A stretch of DNA of 64,000 nt from Pectobacterium sp. PL152 (GTDB taxonomy: Bacteria; Pseudomonadota; Gammaproteobacteria; Enterobacterales; Enterobacteriaceae). The DNA lies in NCBI GenBank assembly GCA_021907015.1, contig CP091064.1, positions 2,914,001 through 2,978,000 on the forward strand, given 5' to 3'. Positions 52,852-62,770 of this stretch are shown here, in pieces. Every line of letters starts with the position of its first letter. Positions within the stretch are counted from its first letter, which is position 1. A model generated the notes under the pieces. The model was not told the origin of the DNA. It saw only the letters and a program-made list of their open reading frames with translations, and did no database searches. The position numbers and the translations under genes are program-made.

Positions 52852-54033
52852 ATGACAATCAATACTTCAGAAAATAGCACGCAGCATCGCGTGCAGTTTC
52901 ATGGTAAGGCTGGGGAATATTTTGCAATTTGGCTGGTGAATGCGTTATTAACGGTCATCACTCTGGGAATTTATTCTGCCTGGGCTACCGTACGTCGCCG
53001 CCGTTATTTTTATGGCAACACGGAAATTAACGGTGACCGTTTTGATTACCATGCAGATCCCATTCAGATTCTCAAAGGGCGTTTGCTGGTTATCGCTGGA
53101 ATCATTCTGTTTTATATCATATTGGCGATATCACCCACGCTCGGTACTATTATCGCACTGGCATTTGCGGCACTGATTCCAGTTATCGTGATCCGTAACT
53201 GGCGTTATAACGCCATTATGTCCAGCTACCGTGGTGTCCGTTTTAACTATCACTGCCAGACGGGCCGCGCATATTGGGTACTACTGCTTTGCCCGATTCT
53301 GCTGATGCTGGCTTTTTATATCGCTCTGGTTGTTGTGTTCATGATTGGTATGCAGAGCAATAGCCCTATCCTTATTGGGTTGATTGCACTGGCGATTGCT
53401 ATTCCGGGGTTTGCTGCGGTAAACGGCATCATGAAAATGATGCAGCTTGATTTCTATGTGAATAACCTGTTCTTCGGCAAAACAGCGTTTAAAGCGGAAT
53501 TGACGAAAGCGGCATTTATTAAATTCGCCTTGGTTAGCCTGCTGATTTTTGTACCTTTCCTGCTCGCAGCGCTGTCGTTCATGAGCTCCTTCATTTTCAC
53601 GCTGTTCCAAACCATTATGATGGGCGGCGGCAATGAAGATCTCATACTGACGATGCTACTGAGCAATGCCTTTAATTTTATTATGATGTTCATTGTGGCG
53701 CTGCTGGGCGTGCTGGTTTCCAGCAGCTATCTGGTAGTCGCACAGCGTAATTATCTGTTTAACCAGACGTCGATGAATGGCGATGTGAAATTGCACTCTT
53801 CCATGCAAACGCTGTCTTACATGGGACTGCTGATAACCAATAGCCTGATCACTATTTTCTCTTTGGGTTGGGCAGCGCCTGTGGCAGAAATTCGTCATGC
53901 GCGCTATATCGCGAATGCAACAGCGGTTGAAGGCGATCTGGCACTGCTGCACGTTCAGGCACATCAGGACGCGGCAAACAGCGCACTGGCCGAAGAAGCT
54001 GTGCAGGCGCTCGATTTAGGCGTCGGTCTGTAA
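52852..54033 (+). CDS. yjgN: DUF898 membrane protein YjgN
   Basis: This inner-membrane protein has 393 residues and about eight hydrophobic helices (for example FAIWLVNALLTVITLGIYSA and VIAGIILFYIILAI). It consists of two similar halves, each with the conserved GxxTLGxYxxW-type motif: LGIYSAWATVRRRRYFYGNT and, in the second half, LGWAAPVAEIRHARY. Its function is unknown in E. coli. AGGACGAAAGG lies upstream of ATG 52852. An ERIC-like repeat separates it from an M48 peptidase gene that follows on the same strand. The frame is intact. Confidence 0.92.
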   Translation: MTINTSENSTQHRVQFHGKAGEYFAIWLVNALLTVITLGIYSAWATVRRRRYFYGNTEINGDRFDYHADPIQILKGRLLVIAGIILFYIILAISPTLGTIIALAFAALIPVIVIRNWRYNAIMSSYRGVRFNYHCQTGRAYWVLLLCPILLMLAFYIALVVVFMIGMQSNSPILIGLIALAIAIPGFAAVNGIMKMMQLDFYVNNLFFGKTAFKAELTKAAFIKFALVSLLIFVPFLLAALSFMSSFIFTLFQTIMMGGGNEDLILTMLLSNAFNFIMMFIVALLGVLVSSSYLVVAQRNYLFNQTSMNGDVKLHSSMQTLSYMGLLITNSLITIFSLGWAAPVAEIRHARYIANATAVEGDLALLHVQAHQDAANSALAEEAVQALDLGVGL

Positions 54034-54040
54034 GTTGTTA

Positions 54041-54270
54041 TATACTCTAAATAATTCGAGTTTCAGGAAGGCCAACGGCTGGCCTTCGGTGAGAGACAGG
54101 ATGTCTCTCATTTCATCCCGATGAGCTTACTCAGGTAAGTGATTCGGGTGACAAATCTGCCGGGAGCAGATTTGAACGCTGCGTGCAGCGGCCCTTCAGG
54201 GCGAGGCCCACGACGGGCCGAGTATTTGAGCGTAGCCAACGCACATGCAACTTGAAGTATGACGAGTATA
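54041..54270. repeat. ERIC-like intergenic repeat
   Basis: The 230-base element begins TATACTC and ends GAGTATA, with similar inverted ends (ATTCGAGTTTC against CAACTTGAAGTATGAC). It contains GAGCTTACTCAGGTAAGTGA, close to the ERIC core GAGCTTACATAAGTAAGTGA, and ends CCAACGCACATGCAACTTGA as in ERIC. The interior is longer than the 127-base consensus and carries extra hairpin sequence (CAAATCTGCC, GGGAGCAGATTTG). Confidence 0.85.
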
Positions 54271-54280
54271 AGGCAGGAAT

Positions 54281-55317
54281 ATGAATATTGAGGGGCATTA
54301 TCAATACCCCGGATTGGCGGCCCGCGTGGCCGCTTCTCTTCATTTAGCGGACAACGGTTCGATGATGGTGCTGAACACCGGGTCATCGAACACGACATTT
54401 GCGCTGGAGCAGGTTACGGTTTCCGATGCGCTGGGTTCCATCCTCTGACACTCACGTTTCCCGACGGCGGCCGCTTTGTGCCTGCCGACGATCCCACTTT
54501 TCGTACGTGGTATTCCGCACGCCGCCGTCCGGGGCTTGTCCATCGTCTGGAACGCCATAAGCGCGGTGTTATTCTCACGCTGTTCGCCACGATCCTGATA
54601 GTCATAAACTACGTTTACGTGGTGCTACCGTGGGCGAGTTCCGCGCTGGCGCTACGCATGCCTACCGTTATCGAGCAGCAACTGGGACAAAATACGTTGA
54701 CGCTGTTGCGGCACAGTGATTTTAAGCCCTCCAAACTGTCTGTTGAGCGCCAGCAGGCGATGCAAACACTGTTTCAGCAGGTTATGCCGCCTGATATGCG
54801 GGAAGATAAAACGCCGTTGCGCCTGGAGATCATGTCTGCGCCTATCGGGCCGAATGCCTTTATGTTGGCGGATGGCACGCTGATTATCAGCGACGATCTG
54901 GTGACATTGGCGAAAAATGACAATGAGCTGGCCGCGGTGATGCTGCATGAAATGGGGCATCACGCTTACCGTCACCCAATGCGTATGGTCGTGCGCTCAT
55001 CGCTGGTATCGCTGACATTCATGTGGATGACGGGAGATGTTAGTGGCATAGGGGATACCTTGTTGCAGTCTGCTGCTTTCATCAACGAGATGCAGTTCTC
55101 CCGAGATATGGAACGAGAAGCCGATGCATGGGCAATAGCAGAAATGCAGCAGCAAGGGCGTTCGCTACAGTCGATGCAGGCGATGTATCAGGCTTTGGTT
55201 ACTAACGACCGCAGCCATGATGAAGTGGAATCGATGGATTTGCCTGACTGGCTGAGTACGCACCCGGATATGGATGAGCGGCTGAAAGCGATTGAAAGAG
55301 AGATGAATAAGCACTAA
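54281..55317 (+). CDS. M48-family zinc metallopeptidase, membrane-anchored (frameshifted)
   Basis: This is a zinc peptidase of about 345 residues restored. It starts at ATG 54281 (AGGCAGGA upstream). The first part (NIEGHYQYPGLAARVAASLH) is a soluble beta-rich domain. One missing C near 54436 (TCCATCCTCTG) breaks it, and restoration gives LGSIPLTLTFPDGGRFVPAD. A membrane helix (GVILTLFATILIVINYVYVV) precedes the peptidase domain with HEMGHHAYRHP (HEXXH) and a downstream zinc Glu in READAWAIAEM. It resembles YcaL/LoiP-like M48 proteins and follows yjgN on the same strand, a pairing suggesting a shared envelope role. Confidence 0.88.
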
Positions 55318-55364
55318 TTCTCCGTTTCCGATTCTCAACCCCGATTTAACCCCTGTCTTATGTT

Positions 55365-55393
55365 GATCGTGTGCGGTGTCACCGTGCACGATC
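55365..55393 (+). terminator. Intrinsic terminator of the M48 peptidase gene
   Basis: GATCGTGTGCGGT pairs with ACCGTGCACGATC (13 bp including two wobble pairs) around GTC and is followed by CTTTTCTT. The rest of the 349-base gap to 55666 holds no gene and an AT-rich promoter stretch for the next one. Confidence 0.8.
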
Positions 55394-55666
55394 CTTTTCT
55401 TGCTATAAATTCGAGCAAAAAATGCGCGATGCGCTATTTTTATGCGCATTTATTTCAGGTTGAAGGTATGGAAAACGTGGCAAAACGCTTAGGCAGGAAT
55501 GCGTTAAATATCATCCTATTAAAAACTTCATGTAGAATCTTTTGTGATAAATAAAAATTCAGAGAATAATCTCTTTTATTATTAGTCCGCCTATGTTTAT
55601 TGGGATTTTTCCTAATAGACATTAAAATCGCGGCTTCACGACTTCATGATTACCGAAGAGTTATTT

Positions 55667-56746
55667 ATGATTAATCGAATATTATCAGGGGTGGTGGGCG
55701 CATTTCTGTTAATGCTGTCACCATTAACGCATGCACAGGCCAATTTCCCAGAGCCCAAAGAAGGCGACTGGATTGCGCCAGAATTTACCTTCAACAGTGG
55801 CGAAAAATTAAAAGATCTGCGTATTCACTATTACACGATCGGTGATAAAACCAAGCCTGCCGTCTTATTGCTACATGGAACGAACCAGCCGATTAAAGCG
55901 CTGCTCGCAAATGGCTTTGGCGGAGAGCTGTTCGGGCCGGGTCAGGCGCTGGATAGCAGCAAATACTTTATTATCATGCCGGAGAGCATTGGTTCTGGAA
56001 AATCTTCCAAACCGTCAGACGGCCTGCGGATGAAATTCCCGCAGTACGACTATAACGATATGGTGCAGGCACAATATCGCTTAGTCAAAGAAGGCCTGGG
56101 TGTTAACCACCTGCGGCTGGTGATGGGATATTCCATGGGTGGCATGCAAACCTGGCTCTGGGGTGAAAAATACCCGGACATGATGGATGCGCTGGTGCCA
56201 ATGGCGTCGCTGCCAAATGAACTGTCTGGTCGTAACTGGATGATGCGTCGCATCCTGATTGAATCCATCAAGAACGATCCGGTCTGGAATAATGGCGAGT
56301 ACACGCAGCAGCCGCCAACGCTGAAAACGGCCAGCATTATGTTCAGTATCGCCACTACTGGCGGCACGCTGGCATACCAGAACAAAGCGCCAACGCGTGC
56401 ACAGGCGGATAAACTGGTCGAAGAGCGCCTTGCGGCCCCTTCGAACAGCGATGCGAATGACTTTATTTATATCTGGGGTTCATCCGCAAATTATAACGCG
56501 GCACCGGAACTGAATAAGATTAAGGCCCCTGTTCTGATAATTAACTCTGCGGATGATGAGCGTAATCCTGTTGAAACAGGCATCCTGGAGAATGAGCTTA
56601 AGAAAATTAAGCAGGCGACGCTGTTCCTTATTCCTGCCAGCAAAGAAACCAGCGGGCATGGCACGATGATGTCGGCGAAGTTTTATAAAGATGAGCTGCA
56701 ACGTTTCTTAGAAAAAAGTCCGTCTCAGAAAAATAATAAAAAATAA
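55667..56746 (+). CDS. Exported alpha/beta hydrolase of the homoserine O-acetyltransferase-like group
   Basis: This protein has 359 residues from ATG 55667. It has a signal peptide (SGVVGAFLLMLSPLTHAQA), so it is periplasmic or secreted. The alpha/beta hydrolase core has an early LLLHGTNQPIK loop (oxyanion region), the nucleophile elbow GYSMGGMQ (Ser near residue 153), the acid in INSADDERNP and the histidine in SGHGTMM. This layout matches MetX/homoserine acetyltransferase-like hydrolases, but export argues against a metabolic acetyltransferase role. It stands alone between the M48 gene and a chemoreceptor gene. The substrate is unknown. Confidence 0.88.
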   Translation: MINRILSGVVGAFLLMLSPLTHAQANFPEPKEGDWIAPEFTFNSGEKLKDLRIHYYTIGDKTKPAVLLLHGTNQPIKALLANGFGGELFGPGQALDSSKYFIIMPESIGSGKSSKPSDGLRMKFPQYDYNDMVQAQYRLVKEGLGVNHLRLVMGYSMGGMQTWLWGEKYPDMMDALVPMASLPNELSGRNWMMRRILIESIKNDPVWNNGEYTQQPPTLKTASIMFSIATTGGTLAYQNKAPTRAQADKLVEERLAAPSNSDANDFIYIWGSSANYNAAPELNKIKAPVLIINSADDERNPVETGILENELKKIKQATLFLIPASKETSGHGTMMSAKFYKDELQRFLEKSPSQKNNKK

Positions 56747-56953
56747 ATCTTAATGACCGACAGAGAGTCTATTTTCTTTCGGTCATCGTCTTCTTTATAC
56801 GTTTCTTTATTTTATTACGGTTTTATAACGAATTTATTTCGGTTCGTGGGTTTAACACGTCTGGAAAAATAACGACCATTACGTAAATAACTGAACGGCT
56901 CCGCTGTAGAGCTGGCGCTCACCCTCTCTTATTTCAGACCACAGGGACAATTT

Positions 56954-58573
56954 ATGTTTCGTAAGATAAAGATCCGTACTGCACTCAGCATGATGGTGTT
57001 TTCGTTAGCGGCGTTACTGCTTTTTGTCGGCATTCTAGGGTTGGTTGCGGTTCAGTCAGGAAACAAATCATTTGCCCGTGTTGATATGGAAGTGCTGCCA
57101 GGGCTGGTCGCGCTGAATGACAGCTCTGAACTGCTGTTGCGTGGTCGGTTGGATTTGCGTTTGTACGAATCATTAATGGGGAAAGGGGATGTCGAGGCGG
57201 CTAAAGTTGCGCTGGGACGCGCCAGAACCAAAGTTGATGGGGCCAGCGAAAAATGGCAGGAGTACCTGAAATATCCGCAGTCCGAAGAAGAAAAAGTGAT
57301 TTCTGCGGATATGGCCGAGAAGCGCAATACGCTGATGCAGGACTTTATCGATCCGGCATTTGCAGCGCTTAACGCAGGAAATCTGGATGAATATCGCCAG
57401 CGTGCCGGGAAATCGACGGTGCTGTATGCCGCGTTTGATAAATCCTCTAAAGCGCTGGTGGCCTTTAAGCTGAAGAGCATTGATGAAGCCTACGCGGATT
57501 CGAATGGGCGTGTGAAGCTGATGGAAGCCATTCTGTATGCGGCGATCGCTTGCGCATTGCTACTGGCTATGCTGGCCTGGTCTGTCATGACCAATATGAT
57601 CGTGAAGCCGCTGAATCAGGCTATTTCCGTCTTTGACCGCATTGCTGAAGGCGACCTGCGTGCGCAGATTGATAGCAGCGGAAAAAACGAAATCGCACAC
57701 CTGTTTGCTGCGGTTCAACGCATGCGTGATGGGCTGGAAAACATGGTGCGTGTGGTACGTAACGGGACCGATGCGATCAGTGTCGGGGTTGAGGAAATTG
57801 CCTCCGGCAACATCGATCTCTCCAGCCGTACCGAGCAGCAGGCGGCCTCGTTGGATGAAACGGCGTCAAGTATGGAGCAGATCATGTCGACGGTGAAAAA
57901 CAACGAAGACAATACGCGTAAAGCCAACGATCTGGCGCTGAAAGCCTCTAATTCTGCGTCTCGCGGCGGTAATGTCGTCTCCGAAGTGGTGGATACCATG
58001 CGTTCCATCAAGCAGAGTTCTGCCAAGATCTCCGACATTGTTGGCGTGATCGATGGCATCGCCTTCCAGACTAACCTGTTGGCGCTGAACGCCGCAGTGG
58101 AATCGGCGCGTGCGGGTCAATACGGTAAAGGCTTTGCGGTGGTGGCTTCTGAAGTGCGGATGCTGGCTGCACGCAGTGCGACAGCAGCGAAAGAGATCGG
58201 CACCATGATCGATGATTCTCTCAGTCGTATTGAAAAGGGGGCAGGTCTGGTTGAAGTCGCCGGCAACACCATGGACGAAGTGCTGATGGATGTGAAAAAA
58301 GTGGTCGATATCATGGATGAGATCACGCTGGCTTCCAGCGAACAGAGCCGCGGCATTTCGCAGATCAATATCGCCATCAATCAGATGGATGGTGTGACTC
58401 AGCAGAACGCATCATTGGTATCAGAAGTGGCAACCTCGGCGAATGCGCTTCAGGAGCAGGTTGTTAACCTGCAACAGTCCGTTTCCCGTTTCCAGATCGC
58501 AAGAGAAAACATGGAGATGGATAATGTGCTGCCCGGCTTGCGTCAGAACATTGCCCTGGCCGATGCCCGCTAA
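56954..58573 (+). CDS. Methyl-accepting chemotaxis protein
   Basis: This inner-membrane chemoreceptor has 539 residues. Membrane helices lie at about 11-31 and 190-211, with a four-helix-bundle-type periplasmic sensor between (LLLRGRLDLRLYESLMGKGD). HAMP follows (NQAISVFDRIAEGDLRAQID), then the long cytoplasmic coiled coil. The hairpin tip for CheA/CheW binding is GIAFQTNLLALNAAVESARA, followed by GKGFAVVASEVRMLAARSA. The C-terminus (PGLRQNIALADAR) lacks the NWETF pentapeptide for CheR/CheB, so adaptation probably needs other receptors. The ligand is unknown. The frame is intact. Confidence 0.95.
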   Translation: MFRKIKIRTALSMMVFSLAALLLFVGILGLVAVQSGNKSFARVDMEVLPGLVALNDSSELLLRGRLDLRLYESLMGKGDVEAAKVALGRARTKVDGASEKWQEYLKYPQSEEEKVISADMAEKRNTLMQDFIDPAFAALNAGNLDEYRQRAGKSTVLYAAFDKSSKALVAFKLKSIDEAYADSNGRVKLMEAILYAAIACALLLAMLAWSVMTNMIVKPLNQAISVFDRIAEGDLRAQIDSSGKNEIAHLFAAVQRMRDGLENMVRVVRNGTDAISVGVEEIASGNIDLSSRTEQQAASLDETASSMEQIMSTVKNNEDNTRKANDLALKASNSASRGGNVVSEVVDTMRSIKQSSAKISDIVGVIDGIAFQTNLLALNAAVESARAGQYGKGFAVVASEVRMLAARSATAAKEIGTMIDDSLSRIEKGAGLVEVAGNTMDEVLMDVKKVVDIMDEITLASSEQSRGISQINIAINQMDGVTQQNASLVSEVATSANALQEQVVNLQQSVSRFQIARENMEMDNVLPGLRQNIALADAR

Positions 58574-58590
58574 TCGTTAACCGATCGCCA

Positions 58591-58634
58591 TCGCCTGTTT
58601 TCGCTCATGCTGGTTGGGCTGCGAAGACAGGCGA
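58591..58634 (+). terminator. Hairpin downstream of the chemoreceptor gene
   Basis: TCGCCTGTTTTCGC and GCGAAGACAGGCGA form a 14-bp stem (one wobble pair) around a 16-base loop. It lies between the converging chemoreceptor and kptA genes and has no good T-tract. Confidence 0.6.
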
Positions 58635-58650
58635 TTCATGTACGTACTCA

Positions 58651-59211
58651 TCAATCCATAAATGGTGTGGAATCGATAAACGGCACGGGAACCGTTAACG
58701 TTAGCCAGACGCCGTTATCCGCCTGATAAAAAATGAACCCCTGCTGATGCATTTCCAGCGTCTTTATTTTCAGCACTGTGGGCTTGCCATGCCGTTGGCC
58801 GACGGTTATCGCTGTCGCCTCATCGGCAGACAAATGCACATACTGACGTGAACCGGGACGCAAACCCTGCTGATTGATTGAATCGATAAATCGGGTTGCG
58901 GTGCCGTGGTAAAGAAATTCGGGTGGGACTTTAGGCTCGTAACGCATATCGACCTGTGCTGACGAGTGTCCCTGTGCTGCGCGGATTGATAACCCATTTG
59001 CTGAAATAGAAAAACGCTTTTTGTCACTGTTATCGACGACGGATTGAATCACTTCTCTGGTTAGAAGACGTCCGTCTTTTGCCGCACAGCTAATCAGCTC
59101 GGCAATATTTGCCCATCCTTCGCTGTTCAACGTTAATCCAATGGCTTCGGGCTTGTGCCGTAAAACGTAGCTCAGAAATTTGCTGACATCATCATGCTTC
59201 GTGTTGCTCAT
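58651..59211 (-). CDS. kptA: RNA 2'-phosphotransferase KptA/Tpt1
   Basis: This cytoplasmic enzyme moves a 2'-phosphate from RNA to NAD. It has 186 residues from ATG 59211 (GGAG upstream). The catalytic Arg-His-Arg-Arg set fits [13 protein letters not shown] (Arg, His), then [20 protein letters not shown] and [20 protein letters not shown]. In eukaryotes it finishes tRNA splicing. Its bacterial substrate is not known, since bacteria lack that splicing pathway. It sits between a chemoreceptor gene and valS. The frame is intact. Confidence 0.92.
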   Translation of the reverse strand: MSNTKHDDVSKFLSYVLRHKPEAIGLTLNSEGWANIAELISCAAKDGRLLTREVIQSVVDNSDKKRFSISANGLSIRAAQGHSSAQVDMRYEPKVPPEFLYHGTATRFIDSINQQGLRPGSRQYVHLSADEATAITVGQRHGKPTVLKIKTLEMHQQGFIFYQADNGVWLTLTVPVPFIDSTPFMD

Positions 59212-59284
59212 TGTGTTACTCCATTCCTGCATCGTGCGAAGTGAATAGATTGTAATTGAAAGCCTTTTTATTCGAGCAAAAATA

Positions 59285-59312
59285 AAAAGCCCCGTTTTGC
59301 AACGAGGCTTTT
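59285..59312 (-). terminator. Intrinsic terminator of valS
   Basis: AAAAGCCCCGTT and AACGAGGCTTTT form a 12-bp stem (one mismatch), and the minus strand continues into TTATTTTTGC. It is 37 bases after the valS stop. Confidence 0.85.
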
Positions 59313-59348
59313 GTACTGACCATACTACCGTCTGGAAACCGGTTAGCG

Positions 59349-62204
59349 TTACAGCGCAGCGATCACTGCTTGCTGCTCCAACAGTTTGGCTTTCGCTACG
59401 GCATAGCCGTCCATCTTCTCACGCTCTTTGGCGACGACCGCTTCCGGCGCGCGCGCCACAAAGCCTTCATTGGACAGCTTGCTTGCGATGCGCTCAATCT
59501 CTGCTTCGAGTTTTGCTACTTCTTTCGCCAGACGATCCAGCTCTGCCGCTTTGTCGATCAGGCCAGCCATCGGAATTAGCAGCTCGGCGCCGTCGATGAG
59601 TTTAGTGACGGAAACCGGACCTTTATCGCCTGCAGGCAGCACAGTGATGTTTTCCAGACGCGCCAGCGTTTGGATGAAGCTGCGGTTCTCTTCCACGCGA
59701 CGCTGTGCTTCAGCCGTGGCGTCACGCAGTAACACTTCCAGCGGTTTGCCCGGCGCGATGTTCATTTCCGCACGAATGTTACGCACGGCGATGATCGCCT
59801 GCTTAATCCACTCCAGATCGTTCAACGCCAGCGTATCTTCCTGCGCAGCGTCGAACTCAGGGAACGGCTGCAACATGATCGTGTCGGCGCTAATGCCTTT
59901 CAGCGCTTTAACGCGTAACCAGATGGTTTCGGTAATGAACGGAATAATCGGGTGCGCCAGACGCAGCAGCGCTTCCAGTACGGTAACCAGCGTATGGCGC
60001 GTACCGCGCAGCTCCGCTTCTGAACCGCCATTCATCACAGGCTTCGTCAGCTCCAGATACCAGTCGCAGAACTGGTTCCAGGTGAATTCGTACAGAATAC
60101 CGGCCGCAATATCAAAGCGATAGCCGTCCAGCGCTTCACGATAGGCTTTCACCGTACGGTTGAATTCTGCCAGAATCCAGCGGTCAGCCAGCGACAGCAC
60201 TTTCTCGCCTGCGCCAAAGCCACAGTCCTGATCTTCGGTGTTCATCAACACAAAACGGCTGGCATTCCACAGCTTGTTACAGAAGTTGCGGTAACCTTCC
60301 AGACGCTTCATATCCCAGTTGATGTCGCGGCCAGTTGAAGCAAGCGCCGCCAGCGTAAAGCGCAGGGCGTCTGTACCGTGAGGCTCGATGCCGTTCGGGA
60401 ACTGTTTCTCGGTACGCTTGCGGATTTTTTCCGCCAGCTGCGGCTGCATCATGTTGCCGGTACGTTTTTCCAGCAGCGCTTCCAGCGAAATGCCGTCCAC
60501 CATATCCAGTGGGTCGATGACGTTCCCTTTGGATTTGGACATCTTCTGGCCTTCCTCATCACGGATCAGGCCAGTCATGTAGACGGTGTGGAATGGCACC
60601 TGCGGTTTGCCGTCTTCGTCTTTGATGAAGTGCATGGTCAGCATGATCATGCGGGCAATCCAGAAGAAGATGATGTCGAAGCCGCTCACCATCACGCTGC
60701 TTGGGTGGAATGCTTTCAGATCTGGCGTTTGCTCCGGCCAGCCCAGCGTAGAGAACGTCCACAGGCCGGATGAGAACCAGGTATCCAGTACGTCTTCGTC
60801 CTGATTCAGAACGACATCATCAGCGAGGTTGTTTTCACTGCGTACTTCCGCTTCGGTACGTCCTACATAGACGTTGCCGTTCGCGTCGTACCAGGCCGGA
60901 ATGCGGTGACCCCACCACAGCTGACGGGAAATACACCAGTCCTGAATGTCACGCATCCAGCTGAAGTACATGTTTTCGTACTGTTTTGGTACGAACTGAA
61001 TGCGACCATCTTCAACGGCTTCTACCGCCGGCTTAGCCAGCACGGCAGCGCGTACGTACCACTGGTCGGTCAGCATCGGTTCAATCACCACGCCGCCACG
61101 GTCGCCGTAAGGCACGGTCAGATCGTGCGCCTTGATCTCTTCCAGCAGGCCGAGTTCATCGAATGCGGCGACGAGTGCTTTACGTGCGGCAAAACGTTCC
61201 AGACCCTGGAAGGCTTCTGGAATGTCGTTGCTGTAAACGGTGCTGGCTTCACCATTGGTATCAAACACTTCAGCGCTCTGACGGATATCACCGTCGAACG
61301 TCAGGATGTTCACCATCGGCAACTGGTGGCGCTTACCGACTTCGTAGTCGTTGAAGTCGTGTGCTGGTGTGATCTTCACGCAGCCAGTGCCTTTTTCCAT
61401 ATCGGCATGTTCATCGCCAACAATCGGAATACGGCGGCCAATCAGCGGCAGGATCACTTCTTTGCCGATCAGATCTTTATAGCGCGGATCTTCCGGGTTA
61501 ACGGCGATACCGGTATCACCCAGCATGGTTTCCGGGCGGGTGGTAGCGACAACCAGATAGTCTTTCCCTTCGGCGGTTTTCACGCCATTGGCCAGCGGAT
61601 AGCGAAGGTGCCACATCGACCCTTTCACTTCGCGGTTTTCGACTTCCAGATCGGAAATCGCAGTGCGCAGTTTTGGATCCCAGTTCACCAGACGCTTGCC
61701 GCGGTAAATCAGGTCTTCTTTATACAGGCGGACGAAAACTTCTTTCACCGCGTTGGACAGGCCTTCATCCATGGTGAAGCGCTCGCGCTCCCAGTCAACG
61801 GAGTTGCCCAGACGGCGCATTTGGCGGGTAATGTTGCCGCCGGATTCGCCTTTCCACTGCCAGATTTTGTCGATGAACGCCTCGCGGCCGTAATCGTGGC
61901 GAGTTTTGCCTTCTTCTGCGGCGATCTTGCGCTCAACGACCATCTGCGTGGCGATACCGGCGTGGTCGGTACCTGCCTGCCACAGGGTGTTTTTGCCCTG
62001 CATACGCTGATAACGAATCAGCGTATCCATAATGGTTTGCTGGAAAGCGTGACCCATATGCAAGCTGCCGGTGACGTTGGGCGGCGGGATCATGATACTG
62101 AAGCTTTCTTTACTCGTGTCGCCGTGCGGCTTGAAGTAGCCTTGTTTTTCCCAGTGTTCGTAGAGCGGCTGCTCGATATCTTGCGGGTTATATTTCGTTT
62201 CCAT
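59349..62204 (-). CDS. valS: Valyl-tRNA synthetase ValS
   Basis: This class I aminoacyl-tRNA synthetase attaches valine to its tRNA. It has 951 residues from ATG 62204, as in E. coli (951). The HIGH motif is [12 protein letters not shown] at about residue 44, the editing domain is at about 200-330, and KMSKS is in [14 protein letters not shown] at about residue 552. The C-terminal coiled coil ([20 protein letters not shown]) contacts the tRNA. It lies 12 bases after holC and is cotranscribed with pepA and holC in E. coli. The frame is intact over 2.8 kb. Confidence 0.98.
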   Translation of the reverse strand: METKYNPQDIEQPLYEHWEKQGYFKPHGDTSKESFSIMIPPPNVTGSLHMGHAFQQTIMDTLIRYQRMQGKNTLWQAGTDHAGIATQMVVERKIAAEEGKTRHDYGREAFIDKIWQWKGESGGNITRQMRRLGNSVDWERERFTMDEGLSNAVKEVFVRLYKEDLIYRGKRLVNWDPKLRTAISDLEVENREVKGSMWHLRYPLANGVKTAEGKDYLVVATTRPETMLGDTGIAVNPEDPRYKDLIGKEVILPLIGRRIPIVGDEHADMEKGTGCVKITPAHDFNDYEVGKRHQLPMVNILTFDGDIRQSAEVFDTNGEASTVYSNDIPEAFQGLERFAARKALVAAFDELGLLEEIKAHDLTVPYGDRGGVVIEPMLTDQWYVRAAVLAKPAVEAVEDGRIQFVPKQYENMYFSWMRDIQDWCISRQLWWGHRIPAWYDANGNVYVGRTEAEVRSENNLADDVVLNQDEDVLDTWFSSGLWTFSTLGWPEQTPDLKAFHPSSVMVSGFDIIFFWIARMIMLTMHFIKDEDGKPQVPFHTVYMTGLIRDEEGQKMSKSKGNVIDPLDMVDGISLEALLEKRTGNMMQPQLAEKIRKRTEKQFPNGIEPHGTDALRFTLAALASTGRDINWDMKRLEGYRNFCNKLWNASRFVLMNTEDQDCGFGAGEKVLSLADRWILAEFNRTVKAYREALDGYRFDIAAGILYEFTWNQFCDWYLELTKPVMNGGSEAELRGTRHTLVTVLEALLRLAHPIIPFITETIWLRVKALKGISADTIMLQPFPEFDAAQEDTLALNDLEWIKQAIIAVRNIRAEMNIAPGKPLEVLLRDATAEAQRRVEENRSFIQTLARLENITVLPAGDKGPVSVTKLIDGAELLIPMAGLIDKAAELDRLAKEVAKLEAEIERIASKLSNEGFVARAPEAVVAKEREKMDGYAVAKAKLLEQQAVIAAL

Positions 62205-62216
62205 TATGCTCAAAAT

Positions 62217-62666
62217 TCAGTGAGTTGGCGGCGTAGCCGTGGTCAAGTGGAAGCCGACGCTGCGATAAGTTTTATAGCGGTCGCGCGCCAACTGTTTCAA
62301 GGATTCTTCGTAAGGGACAAAGTCTATCACTTCATGGAAAGCGGTGGCAAAATCTGCGAACTGTGGCAACAGGCTAATCAGCAGATCCCGTGGCGCATTG
62401 CCACGCCGCTGCGGCCAGGACAGTTCGACCGGCGCACCGTGACGCGGCCCTTCGCCTGCCAGATTATGCGGCACGAACGCATTAGGATCGCGTTGCCACA
62501 GCGCCTCGTCGAGCCTGATGGCCTGCTGCTCGTCTTCGCAGGCAATCAGCACGCGCTTTCCTGCTCGCCAACGTTCTGCCGCCAGATCGCATGCCAGTGC
62601 CTCATGGGCGCTGAGCTCACCGCTTTTGCTGTCGTGTTCGAGAAGATAGAACGTTGCGTTTTTCAT
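62217..62666 (-). CDS. holC: DNA polymerase III chi subunit HolC
   Basis: This replisome accessory protein links the clamp loader to single-strand-binding protein. It has 149 residues (E. coli 147). MKNATFYLLEHD, then ERWRAGKRVLIACEDEQQAI and FVPHNLAGEGPRHGAPVELS, are family landmarks. It lies between pepA and valS, the conserved order. The frame is intact. Confidence 0.96.
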   Translation of the reverse strand: MKNATFYLLEHDSKSGELSAHEALACDLAAERWRAGKRVLIACEDEQQAIRLDEALWQRDPNAFVPHNLAGEGPRHGAPVELSWPQRRGNAPRDLLISLLPQFADFATAFHEVIDFVPYEESLKQLARDRYKTYRSVGFHLTTATPPTH

Positions 62667-62705
62667 TGTTTACACTATTGATTGCTAAGAGCCAGAAAGT
62701 GATAA

Positions 62706-62723
62706 GGGCCGGAAATCCGGCCC
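62706..62723 (-). terminator. Hairpin between pepA and holC
   Basis: GGGCCGGA pairs with TCCGGCCC around two bases (8-bp stem) in the 104-base gap. No T-tract follows, so partial termination or message stability is more likely than a full stop. Confidence 0.5.
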
Positions 62724-62770
62724 ATAAGACGACAATGACATGATAAGGCCATTGCCCTGACGCGAAAGCC

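Noticed and set aside
60906..62681. A 591-codon open frame on the plus strand opposite valS and holC
   Set aside because: It lies wholly antisense to two well-conserved genes, has no family features, and such mirror frames are common opposite high-GC third-position genes.
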